DNA of 64,000 bases from Gordius sp. MW1. Taxonomy: Eukaryota > Nematomorpha > Gordioida > Gordea > Gordiidae. The number at the start of each line of letters is the position of its first letter. Position 1 is the first letter of the stretch. Shown piece after piece: positions 12,020 through 23,973 of this stretch. The notes beneath the pieces were generated by a model, which did not search any database, was not told the origin of the DNA, and saw only the letters and a program-made list of their open reading frames with translations. The position numbers and the translations under genes were made by a program. The stretch lies in assembly GCA_964036665.1 (NCBI GenBank), contig OZ038526.1, positions 3,472,001 to 3,536,000 on the forward strand. Reading direction: 5' to 3'.

Positions 12020-13260
12020 GGGGCTGCGCCCCAAACAGCCCGCCGAGGGTCCGAGAGTTTGTTTTTTCGTTTTGTTACATGCGCCTAGTTTTGGGGAATT
12101 GTTTGTACACAACTCATCTATACTTCGCATAAATATAGCACATTTGCTATGCAATTTATGCGCGGGATAAAAGGAAAGGGTCGAGTATGCCTGTGAGGGG
12201 GAGGGGGCAATGGTGAAGCAGGGAGTCAGAGAAATGTATACATTGTTGGCCTAAAAGTTAGCCGCCGAAAGCAACAAAAGCCCACACAAGAGAGCGACAT
12301 AAAACCAATTACAAATGAGAAGTAAAAAGTTGTTGCAAAAGGTGTCATTTGTATGTTGATTTGATGAGAGTAATCACGTATTATCCTCGCGTATAAATAG
12401 ACATATAATAAATACAATGCCTGTTCCGACCGCGCATCTCTAAAATGTGACAGGTGCCCAAAAAAAATAATAATAGGTTTGAAAACGGCCAAATAGCCTA
12501 TAATAATATAAGGGCAAAACATAGAAAAAAAATTCGATTCACACTCTGGTCAGTGGTAATTTTTTCTATTGTCCAGCAGCCAGTAGACGGTATACTTATA
12601 ATAATATAAGGGCAAAATATAGAATAAAATTCTATTCACACTTTGGCCCATAGGTATTTTTTCCATTTATCAGCAGTCAGCAGACGATCAAAAATCAAAA
12701 TACATGAGGGTGAAATAATAATAAAAAAAAAAAAACCAATCACACTTTGGCCAGTGGTCAGTTTTTATTGGTCACTAGTCAGAGACGGCCAAATAGCCTA
12801 TGATTATGTAAGCGCAAAATATAGAAAAAAAATTCCGATTGACACTTTGGCCAGTGGTCATTTTTCCTATTGTCCAACAGCCAGCAGATGGTCAAATAGC
12901 CTATAATTGTATGAAGGAATAATATAAGTGGGGAAATTTGGATTCCTTTGGCCAGTTGTCATTTTTTCTATTGGTTAGCAGTCAGCAGAGGTCAAATAGC
13001 CTATAATGATATAAGGGCAAAATATAAAAAAATACAATTTGGCCAGTGGCCATTTTTCTATTGGTTCGCAGCCAGCAGACGGTCAAAAGACAAAGGAGAA
13101 CATTATCAGAAAAAGGGATTATAGATTCAGTAGATTTATTTTGTAAAAACTACGAGACTGTATTTACAAACCTAACATATGGAAAAAATTTCAATCACAC
13201 TTTGACCAGTGGTCATTATTTCCATTGGTCACTAACCAGCAGACGGGTTACAAGCCTAAA
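12020..13260 (+). repeat. Diverged HINE-like copy: terminal block plus ~110-bp minisatellite array
   Basis: The stretch 12020-12215 is a diverged version of the terminal block seen at 17096-17260 (GAGGGTCCGAGAG, then CTCATCTATACTTCG..., TTTGCTATGCAATTTATG). From about 12540 to 13250, six or so degenerate units of about 110 bp follow, with core ACTTTGGCCAGTGGTCATTTT, a GTCAGCAGCCAGCAGACGGTC half and TATAATAATATAAGGGC. The same core occurs in the arrays at 17.5-20.3, 46.3-46.9 and 53.4-54.3 kb. Confidence 0.65.
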
Positions 13261-13324
13261 TATATTATCAATGCAAAATTTAGGTTAATAACAAAGAGCA
13301 AATAAATATTTGTCCTCACGGAGG

Positions 13325-13720
13325 CAGAGACCAGAATGCCCGGGGGCCGAGCCGGGCAACTTTCGTAAATTTTGACATTCGGGCGGGCCCGGGCGGGCAC
13401 CATAACATGATTCGGGCTATTCGGGCCCAATGTTATTTTTAAAAGAATTATTGTATAATTTGTCACTTTCTAATTTGATTTTATAATATTCGTTAATCCT
13501 AGTAAATCAAAAATAAAGATAAAATTCTTTAAAGAATATAACATTAGTGCTAAAAATCTTAAAACACACTATTTTGGGCCAGGCAGTTCCGTCAGCTTTT
13601 ATAATTCGGACATGGCCGGGCGACACATGGAAGGGTTTGGGCGGGCTCAGGCGGACAGATCAATTATAATATCGAACCGGGCGGGGTTCGGGCAAATTTA
13701 TTAAACAAATCTAACCTCTG
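13325..13720. mobile_element. Non-autonomous hAT element (396 bp)
   Basis: The ends start CAGAG and finish CTCTG. Subterminal regions are rich in CGGGC/GCCCG repeats. The flanks CACGGAGG (13317-13324) and CACGGAGA (13721-13728) match at 7 of 8 bases, as expected for a hAT 8-bp target duplication. No transposase is present. The insertion sits in the B-box part of a SINE-like sequence, since the flanks read on into ATTCGAAC. Confidence 0.8.
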
Positions 13721-13728
13721 CACGGAGA

Positions 13729-13925
13729 TTCGAACTCATATTGGTAGCAAAAGCTCTGCAAGGGAAGGGAAAGGCACGAAAATTTTACAATGTATGTTTA
13801 AATGAGGCAAATGCAATAGGTGTTCAAATAGGCTTGAAAAAAATTTGCCCTCACCGAGATTCCACATATCAGTGGAGGCATAGGCCCTTGTTAGGAGGGG
13901 GGGTGCGGTGAGACGTGGGAAATTT
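13729..13925 (-). repeat. SINE-like fragments
   Basis: 13729-13750 continues the SINE interrupted by the hAT element. 13845-13890 is another partial copy (GCCCTCACCGAGATTC then CAGTGGAGGCATAGGCCC) in the orientation of the tRNA-like copy near 46.7 kb. Confidence 0.5.
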
Positions 13926-14219
13926 TTTTTAAGAATAGACATGCTTTATTCAATGCCACCGGGATCGGGTCATACTCAGGATGGCTTAATCAAAATCCCA
14001 AGCGGTCGCAGTGGTAAACACGACAAAGTATCACTGACGTAGGCATATCAGGGCAAATAGACAAGGCTCTTTTTTTGCGATAGGATAAAAGGGGGGGGGG
14101 AGGCAAATCTAGAGAGAAAAATTAATCAACAAGCGGTCATTATTAATCATTTCCAGTCCAAAAAACTATTATTTTGTATATTTTATGCAAAGATACCATA
14201 GGCAAAACGTGCAGGCACA

Positions 14220-14960
14220 AAAATAAAAATGGATTTAGGCCTTTGGTCGGGGTTGGATAAAGTAGAAGTAAGCTACGGGCATCATTTACTTGTGGGGAAT
14301 TATTTAAACAGTTTCGCAATCATCCGTTATAAAGCAACAAACTATACAAATTGTCAAACGAAATTCACATAGCAGAAAATATAAATAGTAATTAATCAGA
14401 ATTTTGGCCTTTGGCTGGGGTCACCAAAAGTAGAAATAAGCAACGGTCATCATTAATCTTCAGGGAATTATTTAGCCAGTCTCGCAATCATCCGTTATAA
14501 CAACAACCTAGACAAATTGTCAAAAGAAATTCACAAAACAGCAAATATAAATAGTTATTAATCAGAATTTGGACTCTGGCGGGGGTCAGATAGAGTTGAA
14601 GTGAGCAACGGTCCTCATTAATTTCCTGAAAATCATTTAGCCAGATACGCAATTATCCGATATGTAGCAACAACCTAGACAAGTTGCCCAAGGAAATTTC
14701 TGTATAAAGCTAATCAGCCGGGCACAACAACAATAATGGAATTTGGGCTTGAGCGAAGTAGAAAAATTAAAGCCAACCTGTGGTCATTAGTTAATGTATT
14801 TGCAAAAGCAAAATAAAAGTCTTTTACAGAAGCATATGTCCACAGCCATCAAAAACCCGTATAATTTCGCTGCAATTATTCAAAAATTGCAAGTTGGACA
14901 GAACGAACGGACGGACAACCAAAAGCGAGCCCATAAATTACATAGCACTTAAATATTCCT
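14220..14960 (+). repeat. HINE-like copy, second type: ~167-bp tandem units plus shared terminal block
   Basis: Three to four diverged units of about 167 bp (GGCCTTTGG at 14237 and 14406, a variant at 14571, a shorter one near 14740) contain GCAATCATCCGTTATA and CAACCTAGACAAATTGTC. They are followed by GTTGGACAGAACGAACGGAC and GAGCCCATAAATTACATAGC at 14885-14950. The latter is a variant of the block with the AATTGCATAGCAATT hairpin. Reverse copies of this type lie at 40630-40990 and, in part, 22335-22460. Confidence 0.7.
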
Positions 14961-15589
14961 CTAGTACTAAATGTAGACTAGTAGCCTTAATAAAAAGAAA
15001 TTTAATAAAGGCTTTGATGATGGGGATTATGTTTAGAACAATAGACTGTGTATGCGAGTGTGAGTATGTTAGTGAGAGGAATATGCATACGCATAGCATA
15101 GGGATAGTAGGGAATAAGGATCATTGAGAGGTGGGTGGGCAGGACGTTAAAATATATAGTAGGAGGAAACAATATAGGCATACATCCAGATACGGGGGGG
15201 GGGGGCTCAGGACTTAATTTAAGTATATTTTCAAGTTGATTGTTATCTAAGGGGTAAAGTAGTTTTACAGTTATCATTTGTATATATAATAAAATTAACT
15301 TTTAAATTTTATTTACGTTAAGATAAAAAGTATAAATAAAGTAAAATGCGAAAAATTGGAGCTGTTAAAAATTAATGCCTAGTAGAATGCACAGGACTAT
15401 GTAAATTAAATTTAATTTTTTGATCGATTTGAAGTCCCATCTAAATTATGATTTAAAGTGCCAGGTCGTTCATATGCATCCTTTCCTCATGCTGATCTAC
15501 CAGAAGGTTTATAAAAGCTTTTTAATTCCTTTGTTGAGTAGGCTATATAGGGGTGACAAAATATTTTACGTTAAAAGGTTCGGTCTGAA

Positions 15590-15770
15590 TAAATTTTTTT
15601 TTTATAAATTTTTCATAAAAGTCGGGCTGGGTTCGGACTCGGATCGAGCCTGAGTTTAAAAAAATTTCGGGCTCGGGCAAAATAAAATAATAAGTGTCGG
15701 GTTCGGGCCGAACTTGGGCCAAAATTTTTTCATTTTGCAGGGAGGGCTTTACTAGCAACCTAAATCTGCC
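15590..15770. repeat. hAT-like GC-rich end fragment
   Basis: Carries the TCGGGTTCGGGCC type of degenerate repeats found in the subterminal regions of the hAT elements of this window. No complete ends were found. Confidence 0.4.
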
Positions 15771-15779
15771 TCTCGACTG

Positions 15780-16560
15780 TGCACTTCAGGCTTGGGACGA
15801 CCCCAGACTCATGTCAATAACTCATTTACTAGGAACCACCTAAAAGGAATGAAGCTTATGAATAGCACGTCTCGTACCTTCTTTTTATTTCAAAACTGTA
15901 TCTTGGGTAAAACTTCATTTCAATGTTTAAGTATGGCTTGGGGTCGTCCAAGTCAAAACCTCGGCTCACACCTGTCGGGCGAGGAACTCCTTATTTCCGT
16001 AGGTCTATGTCTCGGTTGGGACTTTCCCTTCCTTGACGACCTAGGACGCCAACCTGTTTTAGTAAACGAGTATCATCTGCGTCACTACCAATGCATCAAG
16101 AACGGCTGCACCATCTATTTCGTATATCGCTACGCTAGCTGCTTTTATATGCTCTTTTAAATCGAAAATATAATTTTTACACTTACAAGACATGATTCCG
16201 ACCCCTAAGCCTTGGAGCTTTGAAATTTGAATGTCACACCCGTGACGATTCATCCTCAAAGGACGAGACAGAAGGATTGTGACTCTGGACTGTATCGCGC
16301 GTCGTTGATTACCTTTTATCGAGGCGATGATAGCAAGCATTACAACCTGAGGCCCCTCGCTTTTGATGGTTCCGGTGTGGCTTGAAGCCTATCCCAACAA
16401 CTTTTGGGAATGCTGCTTCACGACTTTGAGCTTTCATATTTCATAGCTTTAAGGTCGGGGACTAGTTATACCAAAGAGTTCTCTTGTCGGAATTGTCTTA
16501 CCATAGTAGACAAATAAGCCAGGCAACCTCAACAATGCCTTGCAAACAAATTTAAATATG
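15780..16560 (+). pseudogene. Non-LTR retrotransposon C-terminal relic
   Basis: A degraded copy of the segment following the reverse transcriptase of LINE-like elements. LSGEELLISVGLCLG (about 15970-16015) resembles the conserved pattern Ls-x-E-x-R-I-A-V-G-L-R-L-G. Weakly similar pieces continue to about 16500 in shifting frames. The relic at 29550-30010 shows the same pattern more clearly. The exact LINE clade cannot be told from this piece. Confidence 0.55.
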
Positions 16561-17095
16561 TTCGACACAATAAATCCAATTTATTAATACAGCTGCCCTT
16601 AAAAAGGCTAAAACCCTTCAATCCTTGAGCCGTCGTCCCTCTCTGGAAGATAGGATGCGTCCTGACGGCTCTTCTCTAATCCCCTGGCAAAATATCCCTC
16701 AAATGGGATTTTACTTGCATTGACTTATTTGCTCCTTCCCATTTTAATTACGACCCTATCGCTACCACAGAAGGGCGTAAAACTACAAAATATCTCACCT
16801 TTTGGCATCCAATATTTTTATCTCTGTTGTTGCTTCGTGCTCTGGTTCCTTCGTTAAACAGGCAATGGATCAAAGAAATCGAAAAACGCTCACCGAAATC
16901 TATAATTTTCGCGACTTTTGACTTAAGCAACAACTAATGATTCCTGTACGATAACTTTGTCCTTTGCAGACTCATCACTCATGGCAGATTTTAGAAGATA
17001 ATGATATAGATCTTTGTATTTAACCAACGTATTTTTTTTTAAATTACGCTTATTTATGTAACTTTGTTTCGAAATTAATTTTTAACCATTAACTC
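16561..17095. other. Unassigned DNA
   Basis: GC-richer to about 16960, perhaps more of the decayed LINE, then AT-rich. No clear feature. Confidence 0.35.
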
Positions 17096-18450
17096 GGGCC
17101 TTCGGCCCTCGTGGGAAGGGGGAGGGGAGAAGGGGAGGGGGGAAGGGAAGGGGGGAAGGAAAGGGGGAACGACTCATCTTTACTTCGTATAAATGTATCA
17201 TATTTGCTATGCAATTTATGGGCGAGAAAGGTGGGAAGGGGCGGGAATGCCTATAGGGGGGTATTAAATGCCTAATGATTAATTAATTATTTATACAAAT
17301 TTTCCATTTATAGGAAAATGTAATATAGGCAAAATGTAATATAGGCAAGGGTTAGGGTTAGATTTAGTGTTTGCATCTAGTTGCGTATTACATTAGTTTT
17401 TACGGCCTTTAGTGATTATGGGTCTAACAAACATTATATTATAAAACATCACTAAGAATTTGCAGAATTGTTGGGAGAAATTTTTGTTGAATTTGAACAA
17501 TTTTTAATTAAAAAAATCAAAAATTTGGCGAATGGTCATTTTTTCTCCATTGGTCAGTACCAACAGATACTCTATAAGTCAATGATAGCCAAAAAAAAGG
17601 GAAAAAAAAATTTGATGCTCACTTTGGCCAATGGTCATTTTTTTCCATTGGTCAGCAGCCAGTACACGGTAAAAATGGATATAAATTCATAAGAGTAAAA
17701 AAAACGAAAAAAAAATTTTCGAATCACATTTTGGCCAATGGTCATTTTTTTCCATTGGTCAGCAGCCAGGACACGGTAAAAGTGGATATAAATTTATAAT
17801 AGTCAAAAAAAAACGAAAAAAAAATTTTGAATCACATTTTGGCCAATGGTCATTTTATTCCATTGGTCAGCAGCCAGCGGACGGCCAAAAAGTCATAATA
17901 GCAATGGTAGGAACAGGAACAATCATATTAGTCAAAAAAAACGAAAAAAATAATTTCGAATCACATTTTTGTCAATGGTCATTTTTTCCATCGGTCAGGA
18001 GCCAGCGGACGGCCAAAAAGTCATAATAGCAATGGTAGTAACAGGAACAATCATAATAGTCAAAAAAAACGAAAAAAAAACTCGGATTCACATTTTGGCC
18101 AATGGTCCTTTTTTCCATCGGTCAGTAGCCAGCGGACGGCTAAAAAGTTATAATAGCATTGGAGTAAAAGGAACAATAATAATAGTCAAAAAAAAACCCG
18201 GGTTTCGAACCCAAAAACTGGTTAAATTAACCGGGATTTGAACTAAAAACTAGTTAAATTAATAATAGCAATATCTATACTGTTAAAAAAAGCGTGACAA
18301 GACATTCGGTGCAAGGCATTCGGCGCGTGACAAGACATTCGGAAAATGGAAAGTGAGCCCATAAATTGCATAGCAATTAAAACTTTTGTAGGAGCACAGG
18401 GACCCACATCAGTAGAGGCATAGGCCCTTGTAGTGGAGGGCATAGGGTAA
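17096..18450 (+). mobile_element. HINE-like element copy 1 (left arm of an inverted composite)
   Basis: Begins with the hairpin-forming end ACTCGGGCCTTCGGCCC, then a purine-rich G tract, the block TTTGCTATGCAATTTATGGGC, a conserved AT-rich part with GGGTTAGGGTTAG, and six units of about 115 bp built on TTTGGCCAATGGTCATTTTT and CAGCCAGCGGACGGCC. It ends with GAGCCCATAAATTGCATAGC and a SINE-like segment. It encodes no protein. The layout (terminal hairpin, minisatellite core, no coding) resembles non-autonomous Helentron/HINE elements; that classification is inference. Confidence 0.65.
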
Positions 18451-19300
18451 TTATCAGTGTTAACCTATTCGAAAACGAACAAAAAATTTCGATTTATTTG
18501 GCCAATGGTAATTTTTTTCAATGGTCAGTAGCCTGCGGACGGTCAAAAAGTCATATTATCAATGGTATTAACAAGAACAAAATATTAATTTAATTAACAG
18601 GGACCCATATCAGTAGAGGCATAGGCCCTTGTAGTGGAGGGCATAGGGTAATTATCAATGTTAACCTATTCAAAAACGAACAAAAAATTTCGATTTGTTT
18701 GGTCAATGGTAATTTTTTTCAATGGTCAGTAGCCTGCGGACGGTCAAAAAGTCATATTATCAATGGTATTAACAAGAACAATATATTAATTTAATTTAAA
18801 AAAGGCTGGCGCCAATAACTTGGTGGACGGACGACGGACGTACAACCAAAAACGAGTTTTTTAATTGCTATGCAATTTATGGGCTCGTTTTTTGTTGTCC
18901 GTCCGTCCGTCTGTCTGTCTGTCCGTCCGTTACCCTCCCTATCTATTTGCATTGGGTATATTAGGTTATCGCTTTTTTAAATTAATGGATGAGAAAGAGG
19001 TGCCCCACCCCTCATCTCTATCTCCCTCGCTGTGTTATTTTTTGAATTAATGCATAAGAGGTGCCCCACCCCTCATCTCTATCTCTCTCGGTGTGTTATA
19101 TATAAGATTTGTTAAATTATCTATTATATAAACATAAATAAAAGTTGTTTACTTTTAATTGCTATGCAATTTAACTAGTTTTTGTTATATAATAAACATA
19201 GATAAAAGTTGTTTACTTTTAATGCTATGCAATTTAACTAGTTATATAATAAACATAAATAAAAGTTGTTTACTTTTTAATTGCTATGCAATTTAACTAG
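18451..19300. repeat. Spacer of the composite: repeated SINE/HINE pieces
   Basis: Contains a roughly 215-bp direct repeat (from about 18390 and again from about 18600) holding the SINE-like ATCAGTAGAGGCATAGGCCC and one core unit. It also holds a terminal block at 18830-18900 ending in CCGTCCGT/CTGTCTGT runs, and a 66-bp tandem repeat from 19120 to 19310 (AATAAAAGTTGTTTACTTTT). Confidence 0.6.
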
Positions 19301-20697
19301 TTTTGGGGTTAGAATCCCGGAGTTTTTTTTGACTCTTATGATTGTTCTTGTTACTATCATTGATAATAAGAATTTTTGGCCGTCCGCTGGCTGCTGACCA
19401 ATGAAAAAAATGACCATTGGCCAAAATGTGAATCGAAATTATTTTTTTCGTTTTTTTTTTGACTATTATGATTGTTCCTGTTTCTACCATTGCTATTATG
19501 ACTTTTTGGCCGTCCGCTGGCTGCTGACCAATGTTATATAATAAACATAAATAAAAGTTGTTTACTTTTAATTGCTATGCAATTTAACTAGTTTTTGGGT
19601 TAGAATCCCGGAGTTTTTTTGACTCTTATGATTGTTCTTGTTACTATCATTGATAATAAGACTTTTTGGCCGTCCGTTGGCTGATGACCAATGAAAAAAA
19701 TGACCATTGGCCAAAATGTGAATCCGAGTTTATTTTTTCGTTTTTTTTGACTATTATGATTGTTCCTGTTACTACCATTGCTATTATGACTTTTTGGCCG
19801 TCCGCTGGCTCCTGACCGATTGAAAAAATGACCATTGGCCAAAATGTGAATCGAAATTATTTTTTTCGGTTTTTTTGACTATTATGATTGTTCCTGTTCC
19901 TACCATTGCTATTATGACTTTTTGGCCGTCCGCTGGCTGCTGACCAATGGAATAAAATGACCATTGGCCAAAATGTGATTCGAAAACTTTTTTTTCGTTT
20001 TTTTTTGACTATTATGAATTTATATCCACTTTTACCGTGTCCTGGCTGCTGACCAATGGAAAAAAATGACCATTGGCCAAAATGTGATTCGAAAATTTTT
20101 TTTTCGTTTTTTTACTCTTATGAATTTATATCCACTTTTACCGTGTGCTGGCTGCTGACCAATGGAAAAAAATGACCATTGGCCAAAGTGAGCATCAAAA
20201 TTTTTTTTCCCGTTTTTTTGGCTATCATTGACTTATAGAGTATCTGTTGGTACTGACCAATAGAGAAAAAGTGACCATTGGCCAAATTTTTGATTTTTTT
20301 AATTAAAAATTGTTCAAATTCTACAAAAAATTTCTCCCAACAATTCTGCAAATTCTTAACATTGTGTTGTTTTATAATATAATGTTTGTTAGACCCATAA
20401 TCACTAAAGGCCATAAAAACTAATGCAATACGCAACTAGATGCAAACACTAAATCTAACCCTAACCCTTGCCTATATTACATTTTGCCTTTATTACATTT
20501 TGCCTATAATGGAAAATTTGTGTAAATAATTAATTAATCATTAGGCATTTAATACCCCCCTATAGGCATTCTCGCCCCTTCCCACTTTTCTCGCCCATAA
20601 ATTGCATAGCAAATATGATACATTTATACGAAGTACAGATGAGTCGTCCCCCCTTCCCTTCTCCCCCTTCCCACGAGGGCCGAAGGCCCGAGTTTTT
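19301..20697 (-). mobile_element. HINE-like element copy 2 (right arm, inverted)
   Basis: Reverse-complement copy of 17096-18250: core units of about 115 bp (19330-20290), the conserved AT-rich part, the TTGCATAGCAAATATG block and the terminal hairpin GGGCCGAAGGCCCGAG at about 20680-20697. With copy 1 it forms a palindromic structure of about 3.6 kb. Confidence 0.65.
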
Positions 20698-21090
20698 TTT
20701 TAAATATTGATACCCTAACCCAATTCAACACTTGATGATCTGGGCAAATTAACTTCATGTTGCCATTTTGAATGATAAAGTTAAAGACTTAATTGGTAAT
20801 AAATACCCAAGCGCTTCTCAAATTTATATCATCGAATTTATTCATAACAAAAAGCAAAGTATATTATATGAAGTATAATAATAAAAGATAATTTATTAGA
20901 CAATTCATATTATTTTATCCTTAACGATTAAATCCTTTAAGGCTTTTTTCACCTTTGATGGCCTATCCAGTATGTTATAAACAATACAAGATTAAAGATA
21001 GTTAGGAAAAAATAATAATCCAGTGTAAAAGTGCCGCAATTTACCTAATAGTATACTCTAATTTGCGACATTAGAGGCAATTTTAATTAG
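20698..21090. other. AT-rich DNA
   Basis: No feature recognised. Confidence 0.4.
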
Positions 21091-22140
21091 AGACTTATAT
21101 GCTCCGAAATCGTCCGAGCCGGCATCGTCTCTCATACACCATGCCTGGCAATCCGATCATCAACCTTTTTCATCGCCAAGTCAAACGGGGAAGCCCGCGT
21201 TATCACGTAGCTCTCTGAGGCATCCAAAAATTTCAAGCATCACTCGCTGAAACTTGCTACATCCCGTTGACAGCCAAACACCTCTCTCTAATATAGGCTG
21301 CCAAGATCGCCCTAAAGGCTGCGTTCATCCCCATACCACGCTCTACCAAGATATCTCGGGTACGGCTGGAAGCGAAAACACTACCACTACAACGTCCTCC
21401 TGATAGAGGCATCGTAATCGCCGTCCTACCTGCAAACCGGTGTATGCGACTTAGTCAAGAAAACCATTCTCCGGTCGAAGTAAATGGTGTACTTTTGATG
21501 ACTAGGACAATGTACAACTTGACTTGAAAAACTTAGCAGAAATGGCCCGTGACTAAGGACTCACAAATACATGAACAAGTCGTCGATCATGCCCAAAAAA
21601 TACCTACTCAAGTTAAGTGGGAGTAAGCTGCACTCCCGTTATCGCCGAACGCCTTACGTACGCGGCCGATATTCTGTACCTAGCACTTTCCGACTCCATC
21701 GATGACGCTCGAAACACCCTGTTGAAGCAGTGGGAGCGTTAAACTACTTCTTTTACAACCTCATTGGGATTTCAAAGTTGTTTGCATCAATCTATAGCCT
21801 AACAAGAGACTGTCCGCCACCGTTCGATCGTTGAGTCGCAGTAGCAAAACTTAACGGCGCGATGACGGTCCTGAATCAAACGTTCCCCTGTACAAAGCAT
21901 TCATCACCACGATCCACGTAGACGCATCGGGCCAAGGCATCGCCGCTCCAAATGAAGCGATCTCAATCTCTTTCGAGGACGCGGCCGCAGCAATAGGATG
22001 GTCGTGGAGGAAAAAACACACTCACATAACTCTCTCGATACGATGGCCACACTGTACGGATAGCTTGGTTTCAGCAGCGGTCACAATTTCCCCAAACGTA
22101 ACCGACTCAGCTACCACATATTACGTGCTCAAGAAAGGAG
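21091..22140 (+). pseudogene. GC-richer decayed coding DNA, probably retroelement
   Basis: About 1 kb of clearly higher GC than its surroundings, with no long open frame. At about 21893-21960 a short frame reads FITTIHVDASGQGIAA, which resembles the VDAS motif opening RNase H domains of LTR or DIRS-type elements. Nothing else was recognised, so a reverse-transcribing element is a guess. Confidence 0.35.
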
Positions 22141-22161
22141 GCTTAAATTTACCGTTATATA

Positions 22162-22330
22162 CATGGGCGTAGCCAGGTTTTGGATTAGGGGGGGGGCGAA
22201 ATCGTTTTAAGTTCAATTAGGGGGGGGGGGGCAAAACATAAATTTGTTTAATTTTTAAGGGTTTTTGTATTATTATTTTTTTGTTATTTAGGGAGGGAGG
22301 GGGGACCGTCCCCACCTGGCTACGCCCATG
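22162..22330. mobile_element. Short MITE, CATGGGCGTAGCC family (169 bp)
   Basis: Clear inverted ends CATGGGCGTAGCCAGG and CCTGGCTACGCCCATG with inner G-tracts. Flanks GTTATATA and TTTATATA match at 7 of 8 bases, the best target-duplication evidence in this family here. Confidence 0.82.
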
Positions 22331-22334
22331 TTTA

Positions 22335-22465
22335 TATATAAATTTATTTTAGCAATTCGTCAATCGGATGATTGCGGAACTGGGTAATTCCCTGCCAATT
22401 AATGCTGACCATGCTTACATCTAAATCCCCGGCCCAAGGCCAAATTTAAATTTTCTTTCAATCAA
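22335..22465 (-). repeat. Fragment of the 167-bp unit (second HINE-like type)
   Basis: Reverse copy of one unit as at 14220-14730 (GATGATTGCGGAACTG and TTAATGCTGACC). Confidence 0.6.
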
Positions 22466-23970
22466 ATATTTTGAGTGACCACTTTGAAAGGACATAGATT
22501 TGTCAAAAAACAATTTATAATCATAGGCTAGAAACGGTATTGAAAAAAGGCTACATTGATAAAATATTTCTAATTATTGAAAACAGAAAATTTTGACTCA
22601 TAGGAGCATAAAAATAATTGAATAGCAAAATAAAAAAGGACATTAATAATATAATATATATCACTTGCTCACAATTATTATCAGTTTAATTATTGCATCC
22701 ATTTTGAAGTAATCATATAAAGGAATTAGACAGCTTATACTCATTTTCTTTCTTAACAAATTCCAGGTATAATCCCCCCACCACAAATTCTTTTTAATTA
22801 TGTCTGTCAAGGCTTAAAAGCTATAAGTTATTATAAAAATATACAAATGTAAATATCATTTGCGGATCAACAATTTCACTTTAGCCAAAAATTATTAATA
22901 TAATAAATGCAAAAGATGTCAGTGACCAAACAAAAACATTTACTAGACATGCAACTGTAGTTCATATTAACCAGATCTTAGTAAAGCCAAGGGGAAGCAG
23001 TATATCCAAAAATTCCCTTATGGAAGAAACATTGTTTTAACCAAATATGATTGATGTGAATAAAATTTTTCATCTATAGTCTACTCAAAGCATTGACATA
23101 GGGAAACCTCTAAATTAAATTTTGGACTAATAAATAATCTATGCTTATTATACAACTTATCCACTCTAATGAGTGCCTAAACATTCATACTTTCACAAAA
23201 AATTATATAATTTTGGCATTTAAATAACTGTATAGTTAAATTTTTACATTATAAAATTTTTTGCAATTGTATTGGAATCTTGAGTCCCTTACTTGTCATT
23301 AGTTTTTTTTAAATAAACTATCAATAGCAATAAATATCACTATATACTAAAAAATCAATTAAAGCTACATAAATAAAAACGTGTGCCTAAGGTTTGATTA
23401 AACAGATTTTTATCCAGGCTTGGCTTGGACAGTAACATTGGTTGAAAAGGAATTTTGCAGCTGAAAACAAACTTTACTGAAAATTAAACAAAAAGTTAAC
23501 ACCCCCCCCCCCTTTAAGTGATCCTTTCTACCAGACTATAGAAATTTAAAATTAGAATCAACTAATTTATAATCAACTGTACTTGCACCTTTAATAAAAT
23601 TAAAGATATTTAAGGCATTACCATAAACAAAGGGCAACTTACATATAAAATGTTCAAGGTACAAATGAAAAAATGGTCTAAATTATGTATACATTTCAAA
23701 AAATATTACGTAAAAAGGATGAACAGCTTTTAAATTTTTCATAGCTACAAAATAGTTTTATTTTTTTTATAACAAATTGCAGTCTTTAGCAAGAATAAGC
23801 AGTTGTTAGAGATGTTTTTGATGAATCTTTTTTAAATATCCATTATAGAAATAGATTAAAGGTCACATTATTACTTAACATCTATTTAATAAAAAATATG
23901 GCAATAAAAGTGCTAGAATTTTTACACTTGTTTTATAAATCATATACATAAACTCATAATGTTTGTACAA
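22466..23970. other. AT-rich DNA downstream of the NIFK-like gene
   Basis: No gene or clear repeat. Includes a C-tract near 23503-23513. The part next to 23974 is the 3' side of the minus-strand gene. Confidence 0.45.
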
Positions 23971-23973
23971 TGA

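Noticed and set aside
17348-17362. GGGTTAGGGTTAG as a telomere-like tract (also near 20455 and 54410)
   Set aside because: Only two units, and it recurs at the same place in every HINE-like copy, so it is part of the element.
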